64,000 nucleotides of DNA from Archangium sp. (GCA_030695565.1 JAUYRZ010000067.1:51377-115376); one strand, 5' to 3'; positions 16,402 to 24,284 are shown, counted from the stretch's first letter. Notes: generated from the sequence alone by a model not told the origin. Numbers and translations are program-made.

Positions 16402-16436
16402 GCCCTCACCCTGAACCCTCTCACGAAGAGAGGGGA
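16402..16436. repeat. Dispersed palindromic repeat, copy 2 (terminator-like)
   Basis: GCCCTCACCCTGAA then stem CCCTCTC-acgaa-GAGAGGG (7 bp perfect). Exactly fills the gap between convergent stops at 16401 and 16437. Confidence 0.7.
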
Positions 16437-16664
16437 TTACTGGCAGTAGCGACAGAACGTGTCGCACTTGTTCGCCGTGCAGCTCGAGTCATTCGGATCG
16501 CAGCAGCTGCTGTCTTTCTTCGGACCCTCGCTGCACGTGCACGAGCCATTGATACAGGCGTGCCGGGTGTTGCACGTCTGGGAGCTGCTGGTGGTGGTGG
16601 TCTCCGGGCCGCAGGCAAAGAGGGAGAGCGCCAACACACCGGTGGTCAGGGCCAATCGCATCAT
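16437..16664 (-). CDS. Small Cys-rich lipoprotein
   Basis: 75 aa. MMRLALTTGVLALSLFAC is a lipoprotein signal (acyl Cys 18). A Thr/Ser linker (ETTTTSSSQ) is followed by a domain with ten cysteines including CINGSCTC, DSSCCD and CDTFCRYCQ; even Cys spacing suggests a disulphide-knotted or metal-binding mini-domain. The tail FCRY also ends the MopE-like lipoprotein at 2133. Two adjacent ATGs (16664, 16661) are equivalent. Function unknown; an envelope location is inferred from the lipobox. Confidence 0.65.
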   Translation of the reverse strand: MMRLALTTGVLALSLFACGPETTTTSSSQTCNTRHACINGSCTCSEGPKKDSSCCDPNDSSCTANKCDTFCRYCQ

Positions 16665-16698
16665 GGGGAAAGTGTCTTTCGGGGTTGAGGTTTGAACT

Positions 16699-18255
16699 TC
16701 AAACCCCAGACACAGCGAGCTGAACCGAAGTCGCACGCGAACCCGAACTTTCCGACATCGCCGCGTCAGCGAAGACCTGCGCCAGCGCCATGATGGTGTG
16801 CTGCGGGTTGACGCCCAGGTTGGTCGGAATCACCGAAGCGTCCGCCACCACGAGGTTCTGGGTGCCGTGCACCCGACCCAGCCCGTCGGTGACGCTGGTC
16901 TTTTCATCTCGGCCCATCACGGCCCCACCGAACAAGTGGCTCAAGATGGCGATGTAGTTGCGCGGGTCGAGCGGCGCGTCGTCGAGCAGGCCGAGCTGGT
17001 CGGGCTTCAGCTCGTACGGCAACCCGAAGATGCCGGGGATGATGGTCTTCGCGCCGGCGGCGAAGTGCTGCTTGCCCAGCAGCTTCATGCCTTCGCGGAA
17101 ACGGATCATGTCGGCGCGATCGAGCGTGTAGTGCACGACGGGTTTGCCGGTGAAGAACGACTTCTTCACCACGCCGGTGGTCTCTGCGCGCACCGCATGA
17201 CACCACATGGTGATGTGCCGGTAGCGGGCGAGGCGCTCCATCAACTCCACGCCGCCGCCCGACAGCCGACTCGACACCAGCTCAGGGGGAATCGCCAGCG
17301 TCTCCAGCTTGAGCCCCGGGGTGGTGCGGAAGGCGGTGGAGGCCCAGCCCTGGGTGGCGCCCACGTTCATGTCGACCGGCTCGTCGTAGCAGCCGAACAC
17401 GCCCGTGCCGGGGTGGGAGCGGAAGTATTTGCCGAGCGCTGGCAACTTGAGCCCCGAGCGCATCAGGATCACCGGCGAGTGCGTCACGGAAGCGGCGATC
17501 ACCACCGCGTTTCTCGCCTGCAGGGTGAACGTGGCGCCGGGCTTCTTCGTGGCGGGATGAACGAATCGCCCGGTGACGCCGATGGCCCGCGTGCCTTCGA
17601 AGAGCACCCGGTCGACGGGCGCGCACGAGACGATGGTGCCGCCCAATCGCAGCACCTCGGGCACGAAGGTCACGGCCATGCTCTGCTTCTTCTTTTCGCG
17701 GCAGCCCTGCAGGCACATGCCCGCGCCGCTGCAACCCTTCGTGTAGCGGAGCATGGGGTGCGCGCCCGGCCAGCCCAGCGCGGCCTCACCCTTCTTCGCG
17801 AGCACGTTGGCGCGCCCCCAGCTCGACCCGCCTGATTCTTCGACCGAGAGATCCTTCTCCAGCTGATCCTGCTTCTCGCGCACGCGCAGCTCGAGGTCGT
17901 CGATGCCGTGCTCGGCCTTCCACTGCTGGAAGATGTCCGCGGGCGTGCGCACGCAGATGGCGGAGTTGATCACCGTGGTGCCGCCCATCGTGCGCGCCTG
18001 CACCACCGGCCACAGGGCGCGGCCCATTGTGACCTGCGAGTTCCACTCATCCATCAAGTCGCGCATCGCGCCGTAGGCGGTGTGGGGGTAGTCCTCGGGT
18101 TCACGCCAGGCGCCCGCTTCGATCAACGCCACGCTGCGGCCGGCGCGCGCGAAGGTGACCGCGGCCGCGGCGCCGCCTGCGCCAGAACCCACCACCACGA
18201 AGTCGAAGCTCGCTTCGAAGTCTTCGCCGGGAGCGCGGAAAGGAACGTGGCTCAC
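16699..18255 (-). CDS. GMC-family FAD-dependent oxidoreductase
   Basis: 518 aa. The dinucleotide-binding motif VVVGSGAGGAAAAVTFA is followed by VALIEAG. Later come ARTMGGTTVINS, a Cys cluster GCSGAGMCLQGCREKKKQS seen in the alcohol/sterol oxidase branch of GMC enzymes, VIAASVTHSP, and the C-terminal FAD/active-site block HLFGGAVMGRD ... LVVADASVIPTNLGVNPQHTIMALA, which carries the catalytic His-Asn/His pair region. It likely oxidises a hydrophobic alcohol or sterol. The start is GTG, overlapping the upstream stop as GTGA, so translation is coupled to the 130-aa membrane protein, its probable partner. Confidence 0.87.
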   Translation of the reverse strand: MSHVPFRAPGEDFEASFDFVVVGSGAGGAAAAVTFARAGRSVALIEAGAWREPEDYPHTAYGAMRDLMDEWNSQVTMGRALWPVVQARTMGGTTVINSAICVRTPADIFQQWKAEHGIDDLELRVREKQDQLEKDLSVEESGGSSWGRANVLAKKGEAALGWPGAHPMLRYTKGCSGAGMCLQGCREKKKQSMAVTFVPEVLRLGGTIVSCAPVDRVLFEGTRAIGVTGRFVHPATKKPGATFTLQARNAVVIAASVTHSPVILMRSGLKLPALGKYFRSHPGTGVFGCYDEPVDMNVGATQGWASTAFRTTPGLKLETLAIPPELVSSRLSGGGVELMERLARYRHITMWCHAVRAETTGVVKKSFFTGKPVVHYTLDRADMIRFREGMKLLGKQHFAAGAKTIIPGIFGLPYELKPDQLGLLDDAPLDPRNYIAILSHLFGGAVMGRDEKTSVTDGLGRVHGTQNLVVADASVIPTNLGVNPQHTIMALAQVFADAAMSESSGSRATSVQLAVSGV

Positions 18256-18644
18256 GTGCTTCTCCAGGTGCCGGGATCTTTCGGCAACACGGGCAACGCG
18301 AGGCGCTTTCTCACCTCGGGATCAGCGCCCCAACACAGCCCCGCACACAGCTTCACCAGGAAGACGGCCTGGCGCAGCAGGTAGAAGCGCGTGGTCATGA
18401 TGCGCGAGGCGTGGCGGTCTTTGAGCCTCGCGGAGAGCAGGAAGGCGGGCAACGGCAGGTAGACCGTCATCAGCGGCGTCAGGTGGAAGAGGATCGCGCC
18501 GGCCACCGTGCCGAACCAGATCAACGGAGGGCTCTCTCGCTTGAACGTGGCCAGGTGCGCGTCGAGCCCGCAATCTTCGATGCCCGGCAGGTTCGGAATG
18601 CGCGGGTAAGTCATCACGATGGCGGACCTCAACAACCAGAGCAT
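18252..18644 (-). CDS. Small membrane protein coupled to the GMC oxidoreductase
   Basis: 130 aa with two hydrophobic segments (WFGTVAGAILFHLTPLM and TVYLPLPAFLLSA) flanked by basic residues, plus a third hydrophobic patch near LLRQAVFLVKLCAGLCWG. No domain recognised. Its TGA overlaps the GTG of the GMC gene (GTGA), so the two are translated together; it may anchor the oxidoreductase or carry electrons, but no cofactor motif is visible. ATG 18644 is the outermost start; an internal ATG at codon 11 (MTYPRIPN) is an alternative. Confidence 0.65.
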   Translation of the reverse strand: MLWLLRSAIVMTYPRIPNLPGIEDCGLDAHLATFKRESPPLIWFGTVAGAILFHLTPLMTVYLPLPAFLLSARLKDRHASRIMTTRFYLLRQAVFLVKLCAGLCWGADPEVRKRLALPVLPKDPGTWRST

Positions 18645-18648
18645 GCGG

Positions 18649-18683
18649 TGGCGTTAGCACGATCTCTGCGTACGCTCCCGCGC
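18649..18683 (+). repeat. Direct repeat left of the vapBC-like cassette
   Basis: 35-bp sequence beginning TGGCGTTAGCAC and ending GTACGCTCCCGCGC. It matches 19402-19436 in the same orientation at 30 of 35 positions, with 21 of 22 identical in the core ATCTCTGnGTACGCTCCCGC. The two copies bracket the toxin/antitoxin genes. Confidence 0.6.
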
Positions 18684-18697
18684 GGGCCGCAGGTCCG

Positions 18698-19090
18698 TCA
18701 CCACACCTCCACCCGCAGACCAGGCACGAGTCGAAATTCCTTTTCGTTGCGGGTGACCAGAGTCGCATCGGCTGCCATGGCAATCGACGCGATGAGCATG
18801 TCGTTGCCTCCGATGGGCGTTCCTGCCCGGCGCAACTGCGCACGCAGGACGCCGTAGTGTGCGCTCGCCTCGTCATCGAACGGGAGCGAGGGGAACAATG
18901 CAAAGAGCGCCGCGAGCTTCTCCAGATTCTCGCGGACCCGTGCACTCGCCCTCGCGCCATACAGCAACTCCGCCTTGACGACGCTGCACAGCGCCACCTC
19001 ATCGCGCTCGAGACTCGCGATCTGCCGTTTCACTCCAACGTCTTGCGCCGTCAACCAACCGACGCAGACGCTCGTGTCGAGGAGTCGCAT
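18698..19090 (-). CDS. vapC: VapC-like PIN-domain toxin (ribonuclease)
   Basis: 130-aa PIN domain. MRLLDTSVCVGWL carries the first acidic residue (D5), SVVKAELLYGA the second (Glu), and IGGNDMLIASIAMAADATLVTRNEKEF the third Asp and the usual TRN motif; spacing matches VapC toxins, which cut tRNA or rRNA. ATG start overlaps the antitoxin stop by one base (TGATG), the usual antitoxin-first arrangement. The cassette lies between the GMC operon and the acyl-CoA ligase and is flanked by 35-bp direct repeats. Confidence 0.88.
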   Translation of the reverse strand: MRLLDTSVCVGWLTAQDVGVKRQIASLERDEVALCSVVKAELLYGARASARVRENLEKLAALFALFPSLPFDDEASAHYGVLRAQLRRAGTPIGGNDMLIASIAMAADATLVTRNEKEFRLVPGLRVEVW

Positions 19091-19320
19091 CAGAACGACT
19101 CCGGTTCATCCGGCGGCGGGTCGTCGATCTCAGGAAAGTCGCCCAGCCAGCTTCCGTAGATCTTCGACACCTGGCGCGCCCACGCCGCGTCGGTCAAGCG
19201 AGCCTTCTTCGAGGTCGCGAGGTCGGCGATGAACGCCGAGACGCTCTTCTTCGCCCGCCGGGCGTCCTGGCGAACCTTCTTCTCGACATCGTCCGGCAGG
19301 TAGATCGTCAATTGAGCCAT
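19090..19320 (-). CDS. VapB-like ribbon-helix-helix antitoxin
   Basis: 76 aa. The N-terminal MAQLTIYLPDDVEKKVRQDA and the following KKSVSAFIADL form a ribbon-helix-helix DNA-binding domain (CopG/VapB type). The acidic C-terminus (DFPEIDDPPPDEPESF) is the expected toxin-neutralising tail. A strong Shine-Dalgarno (GGAGGG) sits 7 nt before the ATG within an inverted repeat (19321-19340) that is a good candidate for its own operator. Its TGA overlaps the toxin ATG. Confidence 0.85.
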   Translation of the reverse strand: MAQLTIYLPDDVEKKVRQDARRAKKSVSAFIADLATSKKARLTDAAWARQVSKIYGSWLGDFPEIDDPPPDEPESF

Positions 19321-19340
19321 GTCATACCCTCCTATATGAC
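19321..19340. promoter_or_regulatory. Candidate VapB operator (inverted repeat)
   Basis: GTCATA-8 nt-TATGAC, a perfect 6-bp inverted repeat directly before the antitoxin ATG, enclosing its ribosome-binding site. A weak minus-strand -10 (TAAGAT) lies just upstream at 19342-19347. Ribbon-helix-helix antitoxins commonly autorepress by binding such repeats. Confidence 0.45.
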
Positions 19341-19401
19341 CATCTTACGCCTTGCGCACGGCGGGCGCGCAGCCCACCTCGGCGAGAGGCAACGCGCGCG
19401 C

Positions 19402-19436
19402 TGGCGTCGGCAGCATCTCTGAGTACGCTCCCGCGC
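19402..19436 (+). repeat. Direct repeat right of the vapBC-like cassette
   Basis: Second copy (TGGCGTCGGCAGC ... GTACGCTCCCGCGC) of the 35-bp repeat at 18649. It ends 29 nt before the acyl-CoA ligase start and may overlap that gene's promoter (TACGCT resembles a high-GC -10). Confidence 0.6.
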
Positions 19437-19465
19437 TTCTCTCGCCCGTCGGTCAGGAGTCACCC

Positions 19466-21085
19466 ATGAACGGCCTCATGATGGATCAGCCGCTGCTGAT
19501 CTCTTCGCAGCTCGAGTTCGCCTCGCGGTTTCATTCTCACGTCGAGGTGGTCACCCGCACCGTCGAGGGGCCCATCGTGCGCACCACCTGGGGCACGGTC
19601 GCCCAGCGCGTTCGCCGCCTCGCCAACGCGCTGGTGGGCATGGGCGTGAAGCCCGGTGATCGCCTCGCCACGCTCGCGTGGAACACCCAGCGGCACCTCG
19701 AGCTGTACTTCGCGGTCTCCGGCATCGGAGCGGTGCTGCACACCATCAACCCCCGCCTGCCGCCTGACCAGCTCGCGTTCATCGTGAACCACGCGGGTGA
19801 TTCGATGCTGTTCTTCGACACCACGTTCCTGCCGCTCGCCAAACACCTCGCCAGCGTGCCCACGCCGCTGCAGCACTTCATCGCGCTGACCGATGACGCG
19901 CACATGCCGGAGAATTCGGGGCTGCCCAACCTGCGCGCGTACGAGCTGCTGCTGCCTCACCAGCCCGACACCTTCGAGTGGCCCAAGCTCGACGAGAACT
20001 CGGCGTCGTCGCTTTGTTACACCTCGGGCACGGTCGGGTTGCCGAAGGGCGTGCTGTATTCCCATCGCAGCACCGTGCTGCACAGCTTCGCGATCTCCAT
20101 GGTCGATGCGCTGGCGATCTCCGCGCAAGACGTCACGTTGCCGGTGGTGCCCATGTTCCACGTCAACGCGTGGGGTGTGCCGTATGCGGCGGCGATGGTG
20201 GGCTCGAAGCTGGTGCTCCCCGGGGCGGGGATGGATGGCAATAGCCTGCTCGAGCTGATCGAGAACGAGAAGGTGACCAGCGCGCTGGGTGTGCCGACGG
20301 TGTGGCTGGGCCTGCTCGCGGCCGCGAAGACCGCGGGCAGGAAGATGAGCTCGCTGCGGCAGGTGGTGATCGGCGGCAGCGCGTGTCCTCCGTCGATGAT
20401 CACCGCGTTCCAGGAAGAGCACGGCGCGAAGGTGCTGCATGCCTGGGGCATGACGGAGATGTCTCCGCTCGGCACGGCGTGCCGGCTGTTGCCCAAACAC
20501 GCGAACGCCACCGCGGAGGAGAAGCTCTCGGTGCAGATGAAGCAGGGCCGGCCGATCTTCGGCGTCGATCTGCGGCTGGTCGATGACTCCGGGTCGGTGG
20601 TGCCGCACGACGGGACCACCTCGGGCCACCTGCAGACCAGGGGGTTGTGGATCGCCAGCGGCTACTTCAAGAGCGACGACCGCACGCAGCACCAGGACGG
20701 GTGGTTCTACACGGGCGACATCGCCACCATCGATGGTGATGGGTACATGCAGATCACGGATCGCAGCAAGGACGTGATCAAGTCGGGCGGCGAGTGGATC
20801 AGCTCGATCGATCTCGAGCACACCGCGATGTTGCACCCGGCGGTCGCGCAGGCGGCGGCGATCGGGGTGGCGCACGAGCGGTGGGGTGAACGGCCGTTGT
20901 TGGTGGTGGTGAAGCAGAAAGATCAGGAGATCACCAAAGAGGCGCTCAAGGAGTTCCTCGAGGCGAAGCTGGTGAAGTGGTGGATGCCCGATGCGATCGA
21001 GTTCGTCGACGCGTTGCCGATTGGGCCGACCGGGAAGATCTTGAAGCGGTCGCTGCGCGAGAAGTTCGCTGGCTACAAGTTGTGA
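19466..21085 (+). CDS. Acyl-CoA synthetase (fatty-acid--CoA ligase, AlkK-like)
   Basis: 539 aa, ANL superfamily. Adenylate-forming motifs: [19 protein letters not shown] (A3, P-loop), [12 protein letters not shown] (A5), [13 protein letters not shown] (A7) and [14 protein letters not shown] (A8); the C-terminal [14 protein letters not shown] supplies the catalytic Lys (A10). The N-terminus [14 protein letters not shown] is characteristic of the AlkK/medium-to-long-chain branch. It activates fatty acids with ATP and CoA for beta-oxidation or lipid synthesis. ATG at 19466 follows GGAG by 7 nt. Monocistronic, divergent from the vapBC-like cassette. Confidence 0.92.
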   Translation: MNGLMMDQPLLISSQLEFASRFHSHVEVVTRTVEGPIVRTTWGTVAQRVRRLANALVGMGVKPGDRLATLAWNTQRHLELYFAVSGIGAVLHTINPRLPPDQLAFIVNHAGDSMLFFDTTFLPLAKHLASVPTPLQHFIALTDDAHMPENSGLPNLRAYELLLPHQPDTFEWPKLDENSASSLCYTSGTVGLPKGVLYSHRSTVLHSFAISMVDALAISAQDVTLPVVPMFHVNAWGVPYAAAMVGSKLVLPGAGMDGNSLLELIENEKVTSALGVPTVWLGLLAAAKTAGRKMSSLRQVVIGGSACPPSMITAFQEEHGAKVLHAWGMTEMSPLGTACRLLPKHANATAEEKLSVQMKQGRPIFGVDLRLVDDSGSVVPHDGTTSGHLQTRGLWIASGYFKSDDRTQHQDGWFYTGDIATIDGDGYMQITDRSKDVIKSGGEWISSIDLEHTAMLHPAVAQAAAIGVAHERWGERPLLVVVKQKDQEITKEALKEFLEAKLVKWWMPDAIEFVDALPIGPTGKILKRSLREKFAGYKL

Positions 21086-21155
21086 ACTAACCGGCCAATC
21101 CGCCCACGGCGTTCTCGGCTGGTGTTTTCGAGTTCTGGAGACGATTTCTCGGGGC

Positions 21156-21326
21156 TCAGAGGTCGCCGACTTCCTCGCGGATTCGCTTGAGTCGCTTCAC
21201 CAGGGCCGACGCGCGCCTTCGTTGATCGACGCTCTGCCCTGCGCGCTTCTGCACCCAGACGATGACCGGCTCGAGCGTGATCACTGGGTTGGGTGACCGA
21301 TGATTTTCGTAGCGCCCGTGGACGGA
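21156..21326 (-). pseudogene. Short open frame, possible gene remnant
   Basis: The 300-bp gap after the acyl-CoA ligase holds no convincing gene. The best candidate is a 56-codon minus-strand frame with no ATG whose C-terminal half is basic and helical (ALVKRLKRIREEVGDL). It follows the immunity gene on the same strand and may be the broken end of a displaced gene. Not recognised. Confidence 0.2.
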
Positions 21327-21387
21327 CTACTCGTTGGGTCACCTTCTGGCCGCGCTGGTGTGCGGTTCCGCGCTGGAAAGGACGCCG

Positions 21388-21690
21388 CTAAACGTAGACG
21401 GGGAACACTATCTGCGAGGGCCTTTGTCTCTTGATCACCGTGCTCCGCGGGACCTTCAGATCTTGCAGAACGCCTCTAATCACCGCCAAGGCTGGCTCCA
21501 TCGCCTCCTCGCTTGCGACTTCGACATCTAAAATGAAGACTCCACTACCGCCGCCGCCGCCAGTCACTTCTCCGACGCCCGAAGCAGCGAGCGCCGCTTC
21601 AAGCGGATCCTCCATCTCATCTCTGCTCGTAATTCCCTGAGCGGCGGCCTCGCCTGCGCTGACAACGATCTCCAGGAGAATATTGCTCAT
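21388..21690 (-). CDS. Putative immunity protein for the RHS toxin
   Basis: 100 aa, small, acidic, with a Gly-rich turn (GEVTGGGGGSGVF) between two alpha/beta segments and the ending STVIKRQRPSQIVFPVYV. No signal peptide, so cytoplasmic. A GTG at 21702 overlaps the toxin stop as GTGA, but ATG 21690 has GAGGAG five bases upstream and is preferred. Position directly after a polymorphic toxin gene, small size and lack of enzymatic motifs fit an immunity protein; I recognise the general pattern (LEAAL...GEVTGGGxG...LDVEV) from proteins beside RHS toxins but cannot name the family. Confidence 0.6.
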   Translation of the reverse strand: MSNILLEIVVSAGEAAAQGITSRDEMEDPLEAALAASGVGEVTGGGGGSGVFILDVEVASEEAMEPALAVIRGVLQDLKVPRSTVIKRQRPSQIVFPVYV

Positions 21691-21698
21691 CCGACTCC

Positions 21699-22748
21699 TC
21701 ACGGCTTCTTGAGATCCTCTGCATACGCGTCGATCTTTGCCCGCACGTCAGCGGCCTTCGAAGGCTTGCTGCTGAGGGGCGGGCTCTTGGGGTCATTCAG
21801 CAACTTCGCGCCCTCTCGCAATCGCTGCTCGTAGAGCACTCCTTCCGCTCCCTGGCTTGCAAGCTTGTTCCCCTGAACCGCGTTGATCTTTGGCGTCAGA
21901 CCGGGATTCGTGTCGAACACATCGTGACCTTTGGCCAGTCGCCCCTTCATCACCTGTTGGGGAGTTCCGGGGCCACTCGCTCGTCCTACGTACACCGGCT
22001 CTTTGCTCGCATTGTAGAACTCGTAAGTGAGGAAGGTATTTTCAGGTGCAGGGCCAGGAGTCCGCGGCGTCCCTCCCTCAACAACAACGGCCTCGCGAGA
22101 GGAGTTCTTCGCCGTGGCTTCGGGTCGGGCAAGGCTGGCCCCACCGTGCACCAGCATCCCGCCCTCCAGGATGCCAAAAGGAAGAGTGCGGCCACACTCG
22201 TAGTACGACGCCGAGCTGCAGGCCGCGACGCCCTCACCGAGGTTCTTGCCCGCCCGCAAGAACGACTCGACCGTGCCCTTGACCGAAGCGCCTGGACTGC
22301 CGGGCGGACCCCAAATTTGCGCCTCCTTGACGCGCTCGTTTTGGACCTCTTTGGCTGCAGCCACTTCCTCGGGTGTCCCGATACCGAATTCACCGAGCGT
22401 CTGGCGCTTTTGGGCCTCGACCACCTCGCCAATGACGTCGGTGGTCCCAGTGGCAATCAGGACGGGCGGTGATTCCGCAACAGCCTCACCACCTTGGTGC
22501 CAGATCGTCTCGAATTGAGCCCACGGATCAGGCAACTCGAAAGGCTCGTGGCCTTTGGGGTCCGTGTAGCGAAGCGGGTTGTTATGCGCGTAGACGAACC
22601 GGTGCAGACTCGGCGCGTTGTCGAGCTTTCCCTCCATCTCATCGAGAGACAGGAAACGCCCGTACTCCGGGTCGTAGTAGCGGGCGTACGAGCTCGGGGT
22701 CAGACACAACACGGTGAAGACGGCGACCGTTTTGAAGCTGCACCTCAT
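21699..22748 (-). CDS. Truncated secreted RHS protein with C-terminal nuclease-like toxin domain
   Basis: 349 aa. A signal-peptide-like N-terminus (MRCSFKTVAVFTVLCLTPSS) leads directly into the RHS core terminus ARYYDPEYGRFLSLDEMEG and the conserved NPLRYTDPKGHE junction; the usual thousand-residue YD-repeat cage is absent. A linker of about 200 residues precedes a C-terminal domain with YEFYNASKEPVYVGRAS, GRLAKGHD and EGVLYEQRLREG. The Y...YVGR...R...E order is compatible with a GIY-YIG-type nuclease toxin. A real start is supported by GGAGGAGGG 6 nt before the ATG. The putative immunity gene overlaps its stop. Codon use is visibly less GC-rich at third positions than in neighbouring genes. 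Confidence 0.7.
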   Translation of the reverse strand: MRCSFKTVAVFTVLCLTPSSYARYYDPEYGRFLSLDEMEGKLDNAPSLHRFVYAHNNPLRYTDPKGHEPFELPDPWAQFETIWHQGGEAVAESPPVLIATGTTDVIGEVVEAQKRQTLGEFGIGTPEEVAAAKEVQNERVKEAQIWGPPGSPGASVKGTVESFLRAGKNLGEGVAACSSASYYECGRTLPFGILEGGMLVHGGASLARPEATAKNSSREAVVVEGGTPRTPGPAPENTFLTYEFYNASKEPVYVGRASGPGTPQQVMKGRLAKGHDVFDTNPGLTPKINAVQGNKLASQGAEGVLYEQRLREGAKLLNDPKSPPLSSKPSKAADVRAKIDAYAEDLKKP

Positions 22749-22853
22749 CGGAATCCCTCCTCCGTCATGACTCGCACATCCTGCCGGCGCGGCTGGGGGA
22801 TCCCGCCAGTATCAGCACCGGGATAGTTCTGCGGCCTCGGAGTCGCGAAGGGG

Positions 22854-23849
22854 TCAGGTGCGCCTTGGAATCGCAGCTCGGAGCACAGATTCCCGGGAGG
22901 AGGACCGCATTCCTGTGAACACCTTCGAAGCCAGTTTCTGGTCGTCGAGGGGAGGAGCGGAAAACTGCGCCGTCATGTTCACCATGATTGGCTTTCCGCC
23001 GGGCTGAAGCAACGTCGCCAGGTCGAAGGGCTTCGGGGGATTTTTCACCCCGCCCGCTTCGGTGCCTGCGACTCGCGACACCTTGAGCCAGTAGGCCTCG
23101 GTCATTGGAGCGGTGGCACCAAGCGACGTGGCGATCTTCGCGTGCGACATCGCCGCCGCCGCGAGCGCTTCCTGCCTTGCGAGCAGCGCCTTCTCCAAGG
23201 TCGGGGAGTTCGCCTTGAAGCTCGTCGCAAGGGCGGCCCTCGCGCTGAAGAGCAGAGCGAGATTGTAGTGGGCTCCTAGATTCCTGCTGTCCTCTTCCAC
23301 CACGGCGGTCAGCAGCGCCTCGGCAGTTCCGAGGTTTCTGGCCCGCTGTTCCATCGCGGCGGCGTTGGAAATCAACTCGAGCAGGAACTGACGCTTGCTC
23401 AGCGAGCGCATCATCGAGCCCGACTTGATTGCGGCTTCTGGGACTTCGAGTTCGTGGATGATGCGCTCGTCCGAGGGCGAACCGCCTCCCGAGGTCGCTT
23501 CGATGTTCTGGCGAAACTTCCCGTCGTCGTACCGAAGGAAGAAGTGTTCCGGGGCACTAACCGCGAACACTGGGTAGTTCAGCCGCTCCGCGACAGCGAA
23601 CCACAACAGCGGTAGTGAGGCGCAGTTCCCCTTCCGACGCGAAAGCAATCCCCACAGGGTCGTGTTCTCAGGCTTCACGCCCATCATGTCGCTCTTGTCG
23701 TACCCGTACTCGCCTTCGCGGAAGAGCACCGTGTTGATGGCGCGAATGCGGAAGTCCGGATCCGTTCTGCCCCCAACAAGCACAGCTACGCGCTTCGCGA
23801 GCCCGTCGACCCTTGCCCTTCCCTCTGCCGGATCAGCGTCAGCGTCCAC
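22854..23849 (-). CDS. Transglutaminase-like (SirB1 type) protein, main frame, probably frameshifted
   Basis: 331 codons from a GTG. RKGNCASLPLLWFAVAERLNYPVFAVSAPEHFFLRY matches the SirB1/transglutaminase-core-2 family: Cys in GNCASLP, His in EHFF and a following Asp/Tyr. A TPR-like helical tail follows (LGAHYNLALLFSARA). This frame lacks the signal peptide; the missing N-terminus is encoded in the frame one base off at 23839-24009, so a single extra base near 23846-23852 has probably broken the gene, or the assembly has an error there. Another start in this frame is not available (in-frame TGA 12 codons upstream). The RHS gene starts 105 nt downstream. Confidence 0.6.
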   Translation of the reverse strand: MDADADPAEGRARVDGLAKRVAVLVGGRTDPDFRIRAINTVLFREGEYGYDKSDMMGVKPENTTLWGLLSRRKGNCASLPLLWFAVAERLNYPVFAVSAPEHFFLRYDDGKFRQNIEATSGGGSPSDERIIHELEVPEAAIKSGSMMRSLSKRQFLLELISNAAAMEQRARNLGTAEALLTAVVEEDSRNLGAHYNLALLFSARAALATSFKANSPTLEKALLARQEALAAAAMSHAKIATSLGATAPMTEAYWLKVSRVAGTEAGGVKNPPKPFDLATLLQPGGKPIMVNMTAQFSAPPLDDQKLASKVFTGMRSSSRESVLRAAIPRRT

Positions 23850-24009
23850 AAAGCGAGGACAGACGAAGTGCGGCGTCGCCGATGTTCAGCTCGGACTCGG
23901 GCTGACTGAGCAACTCGCGAACCAGTCTGATGGGAGCGGAGACCGGCTCGGCGCCATTCGCCGGGAGGGCAAGAAACCCGAGTGCGGCAATCACCAGCGA
24001 CCGAGCCAA
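23839..24009 (-). pseudogene. Out-of-frame N-terminus of the transglutaminase-like gene
   Basis: 56-codon frame starting with TTG at 24009, preceded by AGGGGAG with 5-nt spacing. It encodes a signal peptide (LARSLVIAALGFLALPANGA) and then RLVRELLSQPESELNIGDAAL, the typical start of SirB1-like domains, before a TGA. Deleting one T of CTTTGTGG would join it to the main frame as SLVDADADPAEG. Too well matched to be chance. Confidence 0.6.
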
Positions 24010-24242
24010 GAACGCTCCCCTCTTCCTGCCGAAGTCTCCTCGGATTCATCACGTCGAACAACGTCGCCCCCCTTGGCTGAGGAGAACAAGCTTCACAAGG
24101 TGGGTCCTGAAGCCACACGGGCCCATCGACGATCAGGCCCTGCTCCGCAGAGAGGCGCCTGCGCTCGCGTTGCTCGCTCCGGCGGGTCAACACCGTGCCG
24201 GCGATCACCACGCGGATTGGCCGGGTAAAAGTAAAGATGTGA

Positions 24243-24278
24243 GGCCCTCACCCTGACCCTCCCGAAGGGAGAGGGGAC
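24243..24278. repeat. Dispersed palindromic repeat, copy 3
   Basis: CCCTCACCCTGACCCTCCC-gaa-GGGAGAGGGG. Sits just after the stop of the 228-aa membrane protein gene (24285). The 24010-24242 stretch beside it contains no gene I can support and should hold the promoter of the transglutaminase/RHS unit. Confidence 0.65.
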
Positions 24279-24284
24279 TCATCT

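Noticed and set aside
22749..22950. Open frame ending in the ATGA of the RHS gene start
   Set aside because: It has no start codon, overlaps the transglutaminase-like 3' end in another frame, and an ATGA coincidence is common; no domain recognised.
23840..23855. Programmed +1 frameshift in the transglutaminase-like gene
   Set aside because: CTT-T resembles the RF2 slip site, but there is no stop codon in the A site and no internal Shine-Dalgarno at the right distance; mutation or sequencing error is simpler.
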